A stretch of 64,000 bases of DNA from Cellvibrio sp. PSBB023 (GCF_002007605.1 NZ_CP019799.1:4070001-4134000), one strand, 5' to 3'. Counted from the first letter of the stretch, positions 53,887 through 62,840 are shown. The notes: generated by a model not told the origin, from the letters alone. Numbers and translations are program-made.

Positions 53887-54720
53887 TTATTTTGCCGCTT
53901 TGCGACGGCTCCAACCCAGTGCAGCCAACATTAAACCCAGCAGGGTCAATGATGACGGCTCAGGTACCCCCACAGGGGTATCAGCAAAGGATTTGGCTTC
54001 AATAAAAATCCAGGAGTCCAATACTGCGTCACCCGCATCCGCAATCGCAAATTCCATGGTGTGAAGGCCTGCGCTCAATCCTTTCAGTGTGATCTGCAAA
54101 CTCTTGGTAAAACCATCCATTTGGGTGTTGTAGATGCCGGTTGTGTTATCTACAAACAGACCGCTGTTTTGCGATGTGTTGATAGTGTTGATGGTGATGG
54201 GGTCGCCAGAGCCTGGTGTTAATGCAACGTTTACACCGTCAACAAAGAAACCAAAAACATCGTTATAGCTGCTGTTAACCCACTCCAAATATTCTTCTGA
54301 ACCAAAAACAAAATTGAAGAACAGGTCGCCACCAGTGCCGCCATTAAATTCAAAGTCGAATTTAAGGATGCTGGCATTGAAGGTGGTGAATCCAGAGATA
54401 TCGGTCAGCGGTGCATAACCCGCCGCTCCATTATCAGTGCCAGCGCCATTAGTGGTATTAGGGCCGATAGCGTTAGTGGCTTGGCCGGTGGAAAGCACTA
54501 TGCCCTTATCAATCGCAAGGCCTGCGCTATTGCCGCCGGTGAAGGTTCCCGATGCGCCATCAGCGCCGCTGTAGTTGACATTGCTGATGCTGATACCGGA
54601 ACCCAGAATGGTGTTGGCAAGTGCAGTACCATTATTTTCAGGGTTGATAACTAATGCGTTGGCAGCACTGCTGAGTGCCATTGCGGTGATAAAACTTGCA
54701 GTAATGAATGAAGTCTTCAT
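53887..54720 (-). CDS. Choice-of-anchor-L PEP-CTERM surface protein
   Basis: A 277-residue exported protein. Signal peptide about 1-22 (SSAANA), a choice-of-anchor-L domain (FDFEFNGGTGGDLFFNFVFG, SEEYLEW, DVFGFFVDGVNVALTPG), and a C-terminal PEP-CTERM sorting signal: VPEPSSLTLLGLMLAALGW followed by basic RRKAAK. Such tails are cut by exosortase (EpsH/XrtA), encoded elsewhere if present. The ATG at 54720 has AAGG upstream. Probably part of extracellular matrix; the precise role is unknown. Confidence 0.9.
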   Translation of the reverse strand: MKTSFITASFITAMALSSAANALVINPENNGTALANTILGSGISISNVNYSGADGASGTFTGGNSAGLAIDKGIVLSTGQATNAIGPNTTNGAGTDNGAAGYAPLTDISGFTTFNASILKFDFEFNGGTGGDLFFNFVFGSEEYLEWVNSSYNDVFGFFVDGVNVALTPGSGDPITINTINTSQNSGLFVDNTTGIYNTQMDGFTKSLQITLKGLSAGLHTMEFAIADAGDAVLDSWIFIEAKSFADTPVGVPEPSSLTLLGLMLAALGWSRRKAAK

Positions 54721-54905
54721 GTCATATTTTCCTTTAATAAACAAAGTGTAAGCTGGAGTTTTCCCTAGCAGCTTCGATTTGGCAGATTTTATGCCAAGTG
54801 GAAAAAAGCCTTTTGAATCAAAAAGATGGCTGATGTGTAATCGGCTGTAATTGTAAATTTAGTCGACAGTAGTTGGCGCCATCAGAATATAGTGGGGATA
54901 TAAAA

Positions 54906-54927
54906 ACGCCGGGGGATACCCCGGCGT
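54906..54927 (-). terminator. Intrinsic terminator of the DUF4124 gene
   Basis: ACGCCGGGG / CCCCGGCGT with a 4-nt loop; on the minus strand it is followed by TTTTTA. Lies 26 nt after the stop at 54953. Confidence 0.85.
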
Positions 54928-54952
54928 CAGTGCAGTGTTAAAAAGGGATAGG

Positions 54953-55384
54953 CTATTCGCAGGCTTCGTCAATAATGGTTTGCATGGTGGTGCGTTGGGT
55001 TGCCTTATCTTCTTCCGTTAGTGTGCGCATATTGCCATCTTCACCGGCCACCCTGATCCGCGCTACGGTATTGAGCAGCTCCAGATTTTTGCGCGCGGTG
55101 TTGCAGCGTTCAGGATCTATATCTTTGGTATTTGTATTCGCCGTGGGCGCTGTGGTGCCAGTTGTATTCTGTGCTGGTGTCGCGGCAACAGGTGTTGGCT
55201 CGCTGTGGCCGGTGCGGGTTTTAATTAGGGTTGCCTGTGAGTCCTTAGGTGGGCGCTCACCGTAATGCACAACACCTTTTTCATCGGTCCAGGTATATAC
55301 CTTGTCTTTGGCTGCCAATGCATTGCCAGCAGACAGGGCGAGTGCGCAGGCGCTGATCATGCCAATCAAGAAGTTTTTGTTCAT
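54953..55384 (-). CDS. DUF4124 domain-containing exported protein
   Basis: A 143-residue protein: signal peptide to about residue 24 (SAGNALA), then a DUF4124 domain (KVYTWTDEKGVVHYGERPP), a Thr/Ala-rich linker (about 62-88), and a helical C-terminus with two Cys (ERCNTARKN, IDEACE). DUF4124 is a frequent small envelope domain of unknown function. Own terminator; monocistronic. Confidence 0.85.
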   Translation of the reverse strand: MNKNFLIGMISACALALSAGNALAAKDKVYTWTDEKGVVHYGERPPKDSQATLIKTRTGHSEPTPVAATPAQNTTGTTAPTANTNTKDIDPERCNTARKNLELLNTVARIRVAGEDGNMRTLTEEDKATQRTTMQTIIDEACE

Positions 55385-55554
55385 CTATCTGCCCTTATTC
55401 CAAGTGTGGCCGAGTAATGGCATCAACTATAGCCCTTATGTCTGGCGAGTGAAACTGCGTGCCCGAAAACTGTGAGCAAACGCAAGTGAGGTGACCGGCG
55501 CTTGGGTGTTAAGGCTGGTGCCAGTTAAAAAATGAACAAAAACGGCGTAATTTC

Positions 55555-55582
55555 TTGACTTTGTTGCGTATCTTGGGAGAAT
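55555..55582 (+). promoter_or_regulatory. Candidate sigma-70 promoter of ilvIH
   Basis: -35 TTGACT (55555-55560), 16-bp spacer, -10 GAGAAT (55577-55582; 4 of 6 consensus). Transcription would start near 55589, a few bases before the first stem of the structured leader. Confidence 0.45.
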
Positions 55583-55588
55583 TACCGC

Positions 55589-55897
55589 TCCGCTAGATGG
55601 CTTGCAGTTGCCCCTAAGCTTGGGCGTTTCGCTGCTTCCCGCCAAGTCACCCTCTTGGCGACCCATCTAATGGCGATGCTCCTACCAGAGCATCACCTTA
55701 GAAAACCGTTGTTTACCTGCACGGTTTTCGCTGATCCGATCCTGACCTTGCCGGGTTTTGATCGTGGATCATTCACGGTGTTGGCCTGCCCTAAGTGCCA
55801 GCACTTTCCAGTGTGATCGTTGCCAACAACCTTTTTCATATTGCGGCAAAGACGCACGCGCATTATTTGCGATCCATATCCTAAAAGGGGAATTATT
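55589..55897 (+). ncRNA. Structured leader RNA upstream of ilvI, candidate regulatory element
   Basis: About 310 nt. AGATGG (55595-55600) can pair with CCATCT (55663-55668), enclosing two hairpins: GCCC/GGGC (55610-55613/55622-55625) and CGCCAAG/CTTGGCG (55640-55646/55654-55660), a three-way junction. Next come GATGCTC/GAGCATC (55675-55681/55688-55694) and AAAACCGT/ACGGTTTT (55702-55709/55721-55728). No leader peptide with branched-chain codons is seen. A candidate RNA called ilvB-OMG has been described upstream of acetolactate synthase genes in marine Gammaproteobacteria; whether this belongs to it I cannot tell. Confidence 0.5.
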
Positions 55898-57634
55898 GTG
55901 GAAATGCTTTCAGGCGGAGATATGCTCATCCGCGCTCTGAAAGACGAAGGCGTTGAGTACGTTTTCGGCTATCCGGGCGGCGCGGCACTGCATATTTACG
56001 ATGCCATCTTTCGTCAAAAAGACGTTAAACACATTCTTGTTCGCCACGAACAAGCGGCCACCCATGCTGCCGACGGTTACGCGCGCGCGACCGGCAAAGT
56101 GGGCACTGTACTGGTGACTTCCGGCCCAGGCGCGACCAATGCCATTACTGGTATTGCGACGGCCTATATGGATTCTATTCCGATGGTAGTTATCTCCGGC
56201 CAGGTGCAAAGCCACCTGATTGGTGAAGATGCCTTCCAGGAAACCGACATGGTGGGTATCTCCCGCCCGATCGTAAAACACAGTTTTATGATCAAACACG
56301 CCAGCGAAATTCCTGAAGTAGTGAAAAAGGCGTATTACATTGCGGCCACCGGTCGTCCTGGCCCCGTGGTAATCGATGTACCTAAAGACCTGACTCACCC
56401 AGCTTATACCTTCCCTTATTCTTATCCAGAGAAGGTCAAGCTTCGCTCTTATACACCAGCGACTCGCGGTCACTCAGGCCAGATCAAAAAAGCAGTGCAA
56501 TTACTGCTCGGCGCCAAGCGTCCGATGATCTATTCCGGTGGCGGTGTAGTGCAGGGCAATGCCTCGCACCTGCTGAAAGAATTGGTGGATTTACTGAATT
56601 ACCCTGTGACCAATACCCTGATGGGCTTGGGCGCTTATCCTGGCACCGGTAAAAACTTCCTCGGTATGCTTGGTATGCACGGCACCTATGAAGCCAACAC
56701 CGCTATGCATCACAGCGATGTAATCCTCGCCGTGGGTGCACGTTTTGATGACCGTGTTACCAACACCGTCAGCAAGTTCTGCCCGAACGCCAAAATTATC
56801 CATATCGATATAGATCCAGCTTCTATTTCCAAAACAGTGGTTGCCGATGTGCCCATCGTTGGTGCAGTGGATAACGTACTGAGTGAAATGCTCAGCATCA
56901 TTAAAGACGGCGATGAAAAGCCCGATGCGCAGGCTATTGCCAGTTGGTGGGAGCAAATTAACGAATGGCGCGAGCGTCACGGTTTGTACACCAAAAATCG
57001 TTTCGATACCTCAAGCGATAAAATCAAACCGCAAGAAGTTATACAGGCGATTTGGGAAGTCACCAAAGGTGATGCTTACGTCACCTCCGATGTTGGCCAG
57101 CACCAAATGTTTACCGCGCAATATTATTTGTTCGATAAACCGCGTCGTTGGATTAACTCCGGTGGTCTCGGCACTATGGGCTTCGGTTTGCCCGCGGCCA
57201 TGGGCGTACAAATGGCAGAGCGCGATGCGACTGTAGTGTGCGTTACTGGTGAAGGTTCCATTCAAATGTGTATTCAGGAGTTGTCTACCTGTACGCAATA
57301 TCACTTGCCGGTAAAAGTGATTTGTTTGAATAACCAGGCGCTCGGCATGGTTCGCCAATGGCAAGACATGCAGTACTCCAGCCGCTACGCTGAAAGTCTG
57401 TATGAAGACTCACTGCCGGATTTCATAAAATTAGCAGAAGCTTACGGTCATGTTGGTATTCGTGTGACCAAAAAAGAAGAGCTGAAAGCGAAATTGGCGG
57501 AGTGTTTTGCACTGAAAGATCGTGTGGTATTTATGGATATCATGGTCGATCAATCTGAACACGTTTACCCAATGCAAGTTGCGCCCAATGGTTCCATGCG
57601 CGATATGTTGTTAAGCAAAACGGAGCGCACCTGA
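55898..57634 (+). CDS. ilvI: Acetolactate synthase large subunit
   Basis: First common step of Val/Leu/Ile synthesis: condenses pyruvate to acetolactate using ThDP. 578 residues: N-terminal [28 protein letters not shown] with the catalytic Glu in [11 protein letters not shown], a central FAD-binding domain ([20 protein letters not shown]), and the C-terminal ThDP motif starting [12 protein letters not shown] and ending in NN (LNNQALGMV). The GTG at 55898 with AGGGG upstream gives the same N-terminus as E. coli IlvI. ilvH follows after one base. Confidence 0.95.
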   Translation: MEMLSGGDMLIRALKDEGVEYVFGYPGGAALHIYDAIFRQKDVKHILVRHEQAATHAADGYARATGKVGTVLVTSGPGATNAITGIATAYMDSIPMVVISGQVQSHLIGEDAFQETDMVGISRPIVKHSFMIKHASEIPEVVKKAYYIAATGRPGPVVIDVPKDLTHPAYTFPYSYPEKVKLRSYTPATRGHSGQIKKAVQLLLGAKRPMIYSGGGVVQGNASHLLKELVDLLNYPVTNTLMGLGAYPGTGKNFLGMLGMHGTYEANTAMHHSDVILAVGARFDDRVTNTVSKFCPNAKIIHIDIDPASISKTVVADVPIVGAVDNVLSEMLSIIKDGDEKPDAQAIASWWEQINEWRERHGLYTKNRFDTSSDKIKPQEVIQAIWEVTKGDAYVTSDVGQHQMFTAQYYLFDKPRRWINSGGLGTMGFGLPAAMGVQMAERDATVVCVTGEGSIQMCIQELSTCTQYHLPVKVICLNNQALGMVRQWQDMQYSSRYAESLYEDSLPDFIKLAEAYGHVGIRVTKKEELKAKLAECFALKDRVVFMDIMVDQSEHVYPMQVAPNGSMRDMLLSKTERT

Positions 57635-57635
57635 T

Positions 57636-58127
57636 ATGAGACGCATCATTTCTGTATTAGTTGAAAACGCTCCTGGCGCTTTGTCTCGCGTAGTAGGTTT
57701 GTTTTCCCAGCGCGGTTACAACATTGAAAGCCTGACTGTTGCACCGACGGAAGATGAAACCCTGTCGCGCTTAACGCTGACAACGCTGGGCGATGATCAC
57801 AAAATCGAGCAAATCACCAAGCACCTCAATAAATTAATTGATGTGGTTAAGTTGGTGGATTTGACTGAGGGTTCGCATATCGAACGCGAACTCATGCTGA
57901 TCAAAGTCAAAGCATCCGGCGCACAGCGCGCAGAAGTAAAACGCTGCGTGGATATTTTCCGCGGTCAAATCGTGGATGTCACCAGCACCCTCTACACCAT
58001 CCAAATCACCGGTGCGAGCGACAAGCTCGATGCATTTTTACAAGCTGTCGGTGATGCGTCCATCATCGAAGTGGTCCGCACCGGAGTGTGCGGTATTTCG
58101 CGCGGTGAGAAAGTATTGAGTTTGTAA
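57636..58127 (+). CDS. ilvH: Acetolactate synthase small (regulatory) subunit
   Basis: Binds valine for feedback inhibition and activates the large subunit. 163 residues: N-terminal ACT domain (ISVLVENAPGALSRVVGLFSQRGYNIESL), then the C-terminal ALS_ss_C domain (ERELMLIKVKASGAQRAEV, VEVV/EVVRTGVCGISRG). Full length for the family. Confidence 0.97.
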   Translation: MRRIISVLVENAPGALSRVVGLFSQRGYNIESLTVAPTEDETLSRLTLTTLGDDHKIEQITKHLNKLIDVVKLVDLTEGSHIERELMLIKVKASGAQRAEVKRCVDIFRGQIVDVTSTLYTIQITGASDKLDAFLQAVGDASIIEVVRTGVCGISRGEKVLSL

Positions 58128-58147
58128 GTGCTTTTTGTTTGTATGAT

Positions 58148-58184
58148 AAAGGCCGATGCTCGTGAGGGTGTCGGCCTTTTTTAT
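58148..58184 (+). terminator. Intrinsic terminator after ilvH
   Basis: AAAGGCCGA / TCGGCCTTT with a 14-nt loop and a T6 tract. It separates ilvIH from the lipid-type operon. Confidence 0.88.
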
Positions 58185-58204
58185 ACATCTAAGGTCAATC
58201 TATG

Positions 58205-58218
58205 GGTAATGTATTACC
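58205..58218. promoter_or_regulatory. Inverted repeat upstream of the lipid-type operon
   Basis: GGTAAT-GT-ATTACC, 27 bp before the first gene of the 58.2-62.7 kb cluster. Candidate operator; the short arms make chance occurrence possible. Confidence 0.35.
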
Positions 58219-58245
58219 GCATAAGTAATGGAATAGGTTTTCAGG

Positions 58246-59001
58246 GTGATGCGCGACTTTATTTTAAATTGTAATCTTTTCGAAATTGCCGGTGTTGGGC
58301 TCGCTTTTTTTGGCGGAATTTATTTACTGTTTGGCATATTGAACCTGATGCTAACCCAACAATTGCTACCACGTCTTAATATCGGCTGCCAGCTTGATCC
58401 GCGCCCGCTGGGGGATGGACAGTTGCGGAGGGAGTTGTTGTTGTCTGCAAGCTCGATTGGCATTTTTGGGGTAGGGATGATTTTTCCGTGGGGATTACTG
58501 CAGCTGGGTTGGGCTGAGTTGGCGGTAAATCCTTCCGGGTTACAAATCGGGCTGGAAATTTTTGTGTTGATTATCTGGAATGAAATCCATTTTTATATCA
58601 ACCATTGGTTGTTGCACACACGCTGGTTGCGCCGCTTTCATTTGCCCCATCATCGCTCAGTGGTGACGACACCTTGGTCAACCTATGCATTTCATCCGGT
58701 TGAGGCGATGATGCTGGGCAATGTGATTTTATTGCCCATGATGGTGCATGATTTTAGTGTCTATGCACTTTTCTCCGTACCCTTGTTTAGTTTGTTGTTC
58801 AACAGCATCGGCCATTCGAATTTTGATTTTAATCCCCGTTCGCCTCGCGTTATTTTTAACGGTGCGCGTCGCCATCATTTGCATCATGCCTGTTTTAATG
58901 GCAACTACGGTTTTATGTTTCCCTTTATGGATTGGATTTTTAAAACTGCCTTGCCTGCAGATGCCGCGGATAAACAAATCAATCGTTGGCGAGTGCGCTA
59001 A
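58246..59001 (+). CDS. Sterol desaturase/fatty acid hydroxylase family protein
   Basis: Membrane di-iron oxygenase-like protein of 251 residues that hydroxylates or desaturates a lipid. About four hydrophobic segments (12-36, 65-88, 100-115, 155-185) alternate with the histidine boxes HFYINH, HLPHH, HSNFDF and HHLHHACF. All family histidine clusters appear present. The start may be GTG 58246 or ATG 58249. First gene of a four-gene operon; the next begins 5 nt after the stop. Confidence 0.88.
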   Translation: MMRDFILNCNLFEIAGVGLAFFGGIYLLFGILNLMLTQQLLPRLNIGCQLDPRPLGDGQLRRELLLSASSIGIFGVGMIFPWGLLQLGWAELAVNPSGLQIGLEIFVLIIWNEIHFYINHWLLHTRWLRRFHLPHHRSVVTTPWSTYAFHPVEAMMLGNVILLPMMVHDFSVYALFSVPLFSLLFNSIGHSNFDFNPRSPRVIFNGARRHHLHHACFNGNYGFMFPFMDWIFKTALPADAADKQINRWRVR

Positions 59002-59006
59002 CTTTT

Positions 59007-59870
59007 ATGCGTAACTGGCGCGATTGGCAGAGCATCGTCTATTTGCTGGTGTTGCCATTGTTGGTTCTGTGGCAATGGCAGCAGGAATTCAGTTGGCCGC
59101 TGTACTTGCTGGAATTATTTTTAACGCTAGGTGTGGGGGTGATTCACCATAACCATACCCATTTGCGTATCTGGACTTCTCGCCGGTTAAATCGTTTTAC
59201 GGATTTATGGATTACCCTTTTGCAGGGTCATCCGACCTTTGTGTTTTATCCTTCCCATATTGCCAATCATCATCGCTACCAGCACGGTGAGCGGGACATA
59301 ACCCGCACCTATCGTTTTAACACGCCAGGTGCACGTGGCGACACTAATCATCTGCTGGGATATTTGCTGCATCCACTGCAGGCGATTGCAGTGCTGTATC
59401 CGGAATTTATCGTTTATTTAAAGCGTCGTTATAAATTCCAGCGCGCCTACTTTTATTATTGTGTGTTGCAGTATCTTCTCGTTATGGGTTTGTGGCTGGC
59501 GTTGGCGATAATTGATTGGGAAAAATGGTTGGTGCTAGTGCTAATCCCGCAGTTGCATGGTCTTCATTGGTTGCTGGCGACGAACTATCTCCAGCATGCA
59601 CATGCCGATGGCTCAGGCAAAAATTTACACTTTGCACGCAATTTTTATGGTTTGCTTAACCCGCTGTTATTTAATATCGGGTTACATACCGCACATCACC
59701 AGCATCCGCGCGCCCATTGGGCAGAGTTGACGCAATTGCATCAACATTATGCAGCACAGGTTCACCCTGAGTTGCATGAAAAAAGTTTATTGCGCTATAT
59801 GCTGCGCACTTATTTACTGGCATTGCTGCAGCCACGTTGGCGCAGCCGCTCGCTTCATAACAAGGACTAA
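59007..59870 (+). CDS. Fatty acid desaturase family protein
   Basis: Membrane di-iron desaturase of 287 residues. Three His boxes: HHNHTH, HIANHH (HRYQHGERD follows), and HTAHHQHPRAHW near the end; hydrophobic helices lie between. The ATG at 59007 gives the normal start; upstream residues in frame come from the previous gene's end. Co-transcribed with a hydroxylase-like gene and a ketoacyl-synthase fusion, suggesting that it modifies an acyl chain specific to this pathway. Confidence 0.88.
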   Translation: MRNWRDWQSIVYLLVLPLLVLWQWQQEFSWPLYLLELFLTLGVGVIHHNHTHLRIWTSRRLNRFTDLWITLLQGHPTFVFYPSHIANHHRYQHGERDITRTYRFNTPGARGDTNHLLGYLLHPLQAIAVLYPEFIVYLKRRYKFQRAYFYYCVLQYLLVMGLWLALAIIDWEKWLVLVLIPQLHGLHWLLATNYLQHAHADGSGKNLHFARNFYGLLNPLLFNIGLHTAHHQHPRAHWAELTQLHQHYAAQVHPELHEKSLLRYMLRTYLLALLQPRWRSRSLHNKD

Positions 59871-59873
59871 TTT

Positions 59874-61763
59874 ATGCCCACCCGTTTTAATCGTGTTTAT
59901 CTTCAGTCGGCGGGATATCACCTGCCAGGCGAGCCGGTCAATAATCAGGAGATGGATGATTTTATTGCACCGATTAATCGCATATCTCTGCGCATCAAAA
60001 ATAAAATTCTGGCGGAAAACGGTATCCAAACTCGCCATTACGCGATTGATAAAAATGGCGAGACAGTGACTTCGCATACGCAGCTTGCGGCCAATGCCAT
60101 TCACGATTGTTTGGCGCGCGCCAACGCGAGTTTAAGTGATGTGAGTTTGCTTGCGGTGGGCTCATCGGGAAGCGATGCATTGATTCCGGGTTTTGCGGCT
60201 ATGGTGCAAGGTGAGTTGGGTGCGCCGCCGATGGAAACCTTATCGAGCCTAGGTGTGTGTGCCGCCGGTATTTCTGCACTGGCTTATGCGGCGCAATCGG
60301 TTGAACTTGGGGCGCATCAGCAAGCATTGGTTGCAACTGCTGAAATGCCATCGCGTATTTTCAAAAAAAGCCGCTTTGCCCCGCGCGGTTATAGCAGCGA
60401 TTTTGATGCGCATTTTTTGCGTTGGATGTTATCAGACGGCGCTGGCGCAGTTTTGCTTACTGATGCACCACAAGCAAAAAACGGTGTGCGCTTAAAAATA
60501 AACTGGATCCATCAAAAAAGTTTTGCTGGCGATTATCCTGTTTGTATGCAACTTGGTTTAACGGAAGATCGTAGCAAATCCTTTCTCGATTTTCCCTCAT
60601 CCAGCGAGGCGGAAGCGGCGGGTGCGCTTTCACTGCGGCAGGATATTCGCCTGCTGCCGCATTTGTTTGATGTAAGCATCCACGAATACGTAAAGCTGGT
60701 GCGCGATGGTTGGGTGGCTTCAGACGAGATTGATCATTTCCTCTGTCATTACTCATCTGCACGTTTTATTCCGGTGGTGGAAGAACTCTTGGATAAAGCA
60801 GGTTTAACGATTCCGCGCGAGCGCTGGTACAGTAATTTAACTACGCGTGGTAATACCGGTTCGGCATCCATTTTTATTATGCTCGCTGAATTTCTCGATA
60901 CGCATCAGGTTAAACCGGGCGAGAAAATATTTTGTTTTATTCCTGAATCGGGCCGTATGACGGCGGCTTACATGTTGATTGAAGTGGAAGCGGCCAATGC
61001 GCCTTTGGTTGCTGATCTTACTCCCATAAATAATTCGATAACGTCAGAAAAAACCGCGCTGCCAGATATCGCCGCACCTCATGATCCACGATCTGCTCCT
61101 CAGCATTTACAAGACGTGTTAACGACGCTTGCGGGTATCTGGCACGACTATCGTTCGCAAGTATGGCGTAGCCCGGTTATCCACAAATTGGTGAGCCAGC
61201 AATTTGCGTTGGACGATTATCGACATTGGACTGCGCAATGGGTGCCGCAAGTGCGCGAGGGCAGTAAGTGGATGCGCGAAGCCGTTGCATCGCTCACGGG
61301 TAGCTATGCTGATCTGGCGGCATTAATTGAAACTCACGCCGGCGAAGAGCAAAACGATTTTAACATTTTGTATGACGATTATTGCGCGGCAGGTGGCACT
61401 GAACCGCTGAATAATTTGCGTCGCAATCCCGGTGGCGAAGCATTGAATAGCTATTTGCATTCGCTCGCCGCGACGAAAAATCCTATCGGATTATTGGGCG
61501 CGATTTATATTATTGAAGGTACTGGCCAGCGTATCGTGCCCGCGCTCTTGCCTTTGCTGCGCAAACAAGTGGATTTGCCTGCAAGTGCATTTCGCTTTTT
61601 GGAATACCACGGTGCGAATGATGAGCATCACCTCGCGCGCTGGTTGGCGGCAGTTGAACTGGTGATGGCGATCGATCCTAAGGCCGCAAACGCAATTATC
61701 ACCACTGCCAAGCGCACGGCACAACTATATCTCATGCAGTTCGAACATATTCTGGAGTCATAG
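59874..61763 (+). CDS. Ketoacyl-synthase-III fused to a heme-oxygenase-like di-iron domain
   Basis: A 629-residue cytosolic fusion. Residues 1-375 are a KAS III-type thiolase fold with the full catalytic triad: C129 in SLGVCAAGISALAY, H292 in CHYSSARF and N327 in TRGNTGS. Residues about 410-629 look like a heme-oxygenase-like di-iron (HDO/TenA-fold) domain: WHDYRSQVWRSPVIHKLVSQ, HAGEEQNDFNILYDDY (488-503), YIIEGTG with E548, and H579-x3-D583-x2-H586 in EYHGANDEHH. That last spacing matches the ligand pattern I recall for CADD and related oxidases. The first metal site reads HAGEEQND where relatives usually have a Gly-His pair, so a ligand may differ. Likely a condensing enzyme plus oxidase acting on the same acyl product. 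Confidence 0.8.
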   Translation: MPTRFNRVYLQSAGYHLPGEPVNNQEMDDFIAPINRISLRIKNKILAENGIQTRHYAIDKNGETVTSHTQLAANAIHDCLARANASLSDVSLLAVGSSGSDALIPGFAAMVQGELGAPPMETLSSLGVCAAGISALAYAAQSVELGAHQQALVATAEMPSRIFKKSRFAPRGYSSDFDAHFLRWMLSDGAGAVLLTDAPQAKNGVRLKINWIHQKSFAGDYPVCMQLGLTEDRSKSFLDFPSSSEAEAAGALSLRQDIRLLPHLFDVSIHEYVKLVRDGWVASDEIDHFLCHYSSARFIPVVEELLDKAGLTIPRERWYSNLTTRGNTGSASIFIMLAEFLDTHQVKPGEKIFCFIPESGRMTAAYMLIEVEAANAPLVADLTPINNSITSEKTALPDIAAPHDPRSAPQHLQDVLTTLAGIWHDYRSQVWRSPVIHKLVSQQFALDDYRHWTAQWVPQVREGSKWMREAVASLTGSYADLAALIETHAGEEQNDFNILYDDYCAAGGTEPLNNLRRNPGGEALNSYLHSLAATKNPIGLLGAIYIIEGTGQRIVPALLPLLRKQVDLPASAFRFLEYHGANDEHHLARWLAAVELVMAIDPKAANAIITTAKRTAQLYLMQFEHILES

Positions 61764-61766
61764 CAA

Positions 61767-62666
61767 ATGGATAATGTAGAAAAAACAGAAAAGCTGCCAA
61801 AATTTTTGCAAACGGAATTTGATCCGCGCGACCCCAGTCCTTGGCTCGCGTTGTATTTGGATCAAAGTACGCCGCTGCCGGATCATGTTAAAAAGGCGTG
61901 GCTCGCTGATTCGGAAACACCCTCGCGCCAATTCCTGTTGCCCTTTGTGCGCCCGATTGCACGCACGCTGATTGTATTAATCCAGATTGTTAAAGTGGTG
62001 GTGCCACGCAATTGGGCGGCATCCAAACTGCTGCATTGGATTCTCGCTACCGGTTTGAAATATTTTGTTCGCCCGGAGGCTAACTGGTTAGTGTTACGCC
62101 ATTTTCATATGGGCGCACAGATTCTGGAATTTATTGCTGCCAACGCACCAGTTGTAGTCGAAACCTCTCCGCTCAAGCCAATGAATCTGGACGATTTAAA
62201 AGATGAGCTTTTTTTAAAACACGATTTGAATTTATTTAATTTTGTGATTCGTTTAGGTAAGGCACTGCGCGATGCTAATAAAAAATTGACACCCGTCGCG
62301 CAACCCGATTTTAGTATGATCAAAGAACCAGAAATAACTCTGGATTCTATGCCGCGTGGAAAGCTCAACGGAATAGATTTACAAACGGCTATTGAAATGT
62401 TTACGCCTACCTACCAGCTATTCTTAACCGACAACGATTTCTGGCGCGCATCCAATTCTTTGCAACTGGATGAAACCATCGGTTTGTATGTGGCGACGAT
62501 TTTAAATTCGCCGCAACATTTGGTGCTGCTGAATAACAAGCACCCACTGGTACCTATGAGCACTTTGCGCGCAGGCTATCGTTTGGTGCTGCACGGTTTA
62601 TCAACCGAGATGCTGCATGCGTTATTGATGGATTTGAAACAGCAGCACATGCACCAGGATACTTAA
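61767..62666 (+). CDS. Unrecognised protein of the lipid-type operon
   Basis: I do not recognise this 299-residue protein. No signal peptide at the N-terminus. A hydrophobic segment at about 64-80 (RTLIVLIQIVKVVVPRNW) could be a membrane or lipid-binding helix; LKYFVRPEANWLVLRHFHMG and SSPLKPMNL-type loops follow. C-terminal half: MFTPTYQLFLTDNDFWRASNSLQLD, then a helix ending in YRLVLHGLSTEMLHALL. Several His and Asp residues are spaced but no known motif is visible. It starts 3 nt after the fusion gene, so it is surely co-expressed with it. Confidence 0.75.
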   Translation: MDNVEKTEKLPKFLQTEFDPRDPSPWLALYLDQSTPLPDHVKKAWLADSETPSRQFLLPFVRPIARTLIVLIQIVKVVVPRNWAASKLLHWILATGLKYFVRPEANWLVLRHFHMGAQILEFIAANAPVVVETSPLKPMNLDDLKDELFLKHDLNLFNFVIRLGKALRDANKKLTPVAQPDFSMIKEPEITLDSMPRGKLNGIDLQTAIEMFTPTYQLFLTDNDFWRASNSLQLDETIGLYVATILNSPQHLVLLNNKHPLVPMSTLRAGYRLVLHGLSTEMLHALLMDLKQQHMHQDT

Positions 62667-62720
62667 TAGGGCCGCGGCGCGGTTTTGGGTGCCTATTGCT
62701 TTATGACAATTATTTTTATT

Positions 62721-62743
62721 AAAGTACTTTATTTTATAAAGTA
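62721..62743. promoter_or_regulatory. Palindromic site upstream of the membrane protein/regulator pair
   Basis: TACTTTAT-TTT-ATAAAGTA (62725-62743) is a perfect inverted repeat, and AAAGTACTTT (62721-62730) overlaps it. ACAATTA/TAATTG sequences flank it on both sides. A TATACA hexamer follows at 62749-62754, so a protein bound here would cover the promoter. The adjacent winged-helix regulator is the best candidate binder. Confidence 0.55.
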
Positions 62744-62840
62744 ATTGTTATACATTGCTCTTATTGCCACATACGGGGTGTTCGGTTCATCTGTTGAACT
62801 GAGCGCAGGTTGGCAAGGAATTGTTCATCTGGAGAAGAGC

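Larger units (their letters stand above)
55385..55897. other. Long gene-free region with the ilvI leader
   Basis: 513 bp between divergent genes. The first about 170 bp hold the promoters; the rest is the leader described separately. A tiny ORF at 55532 (MNKNGVIS) has no ribosome binding site and is not an Ile/Val/Leu-rich attenuator peptide. No other coding potential is seen. Confidence 0.65.

Noticed and set aside
55532..55558. Leader peptide MNKNGVIS before ilvI
   Set aside because: No ribosome binding site, lies upstream of or within the promoter, and lacks runs of Ile, Val or Leu codons.
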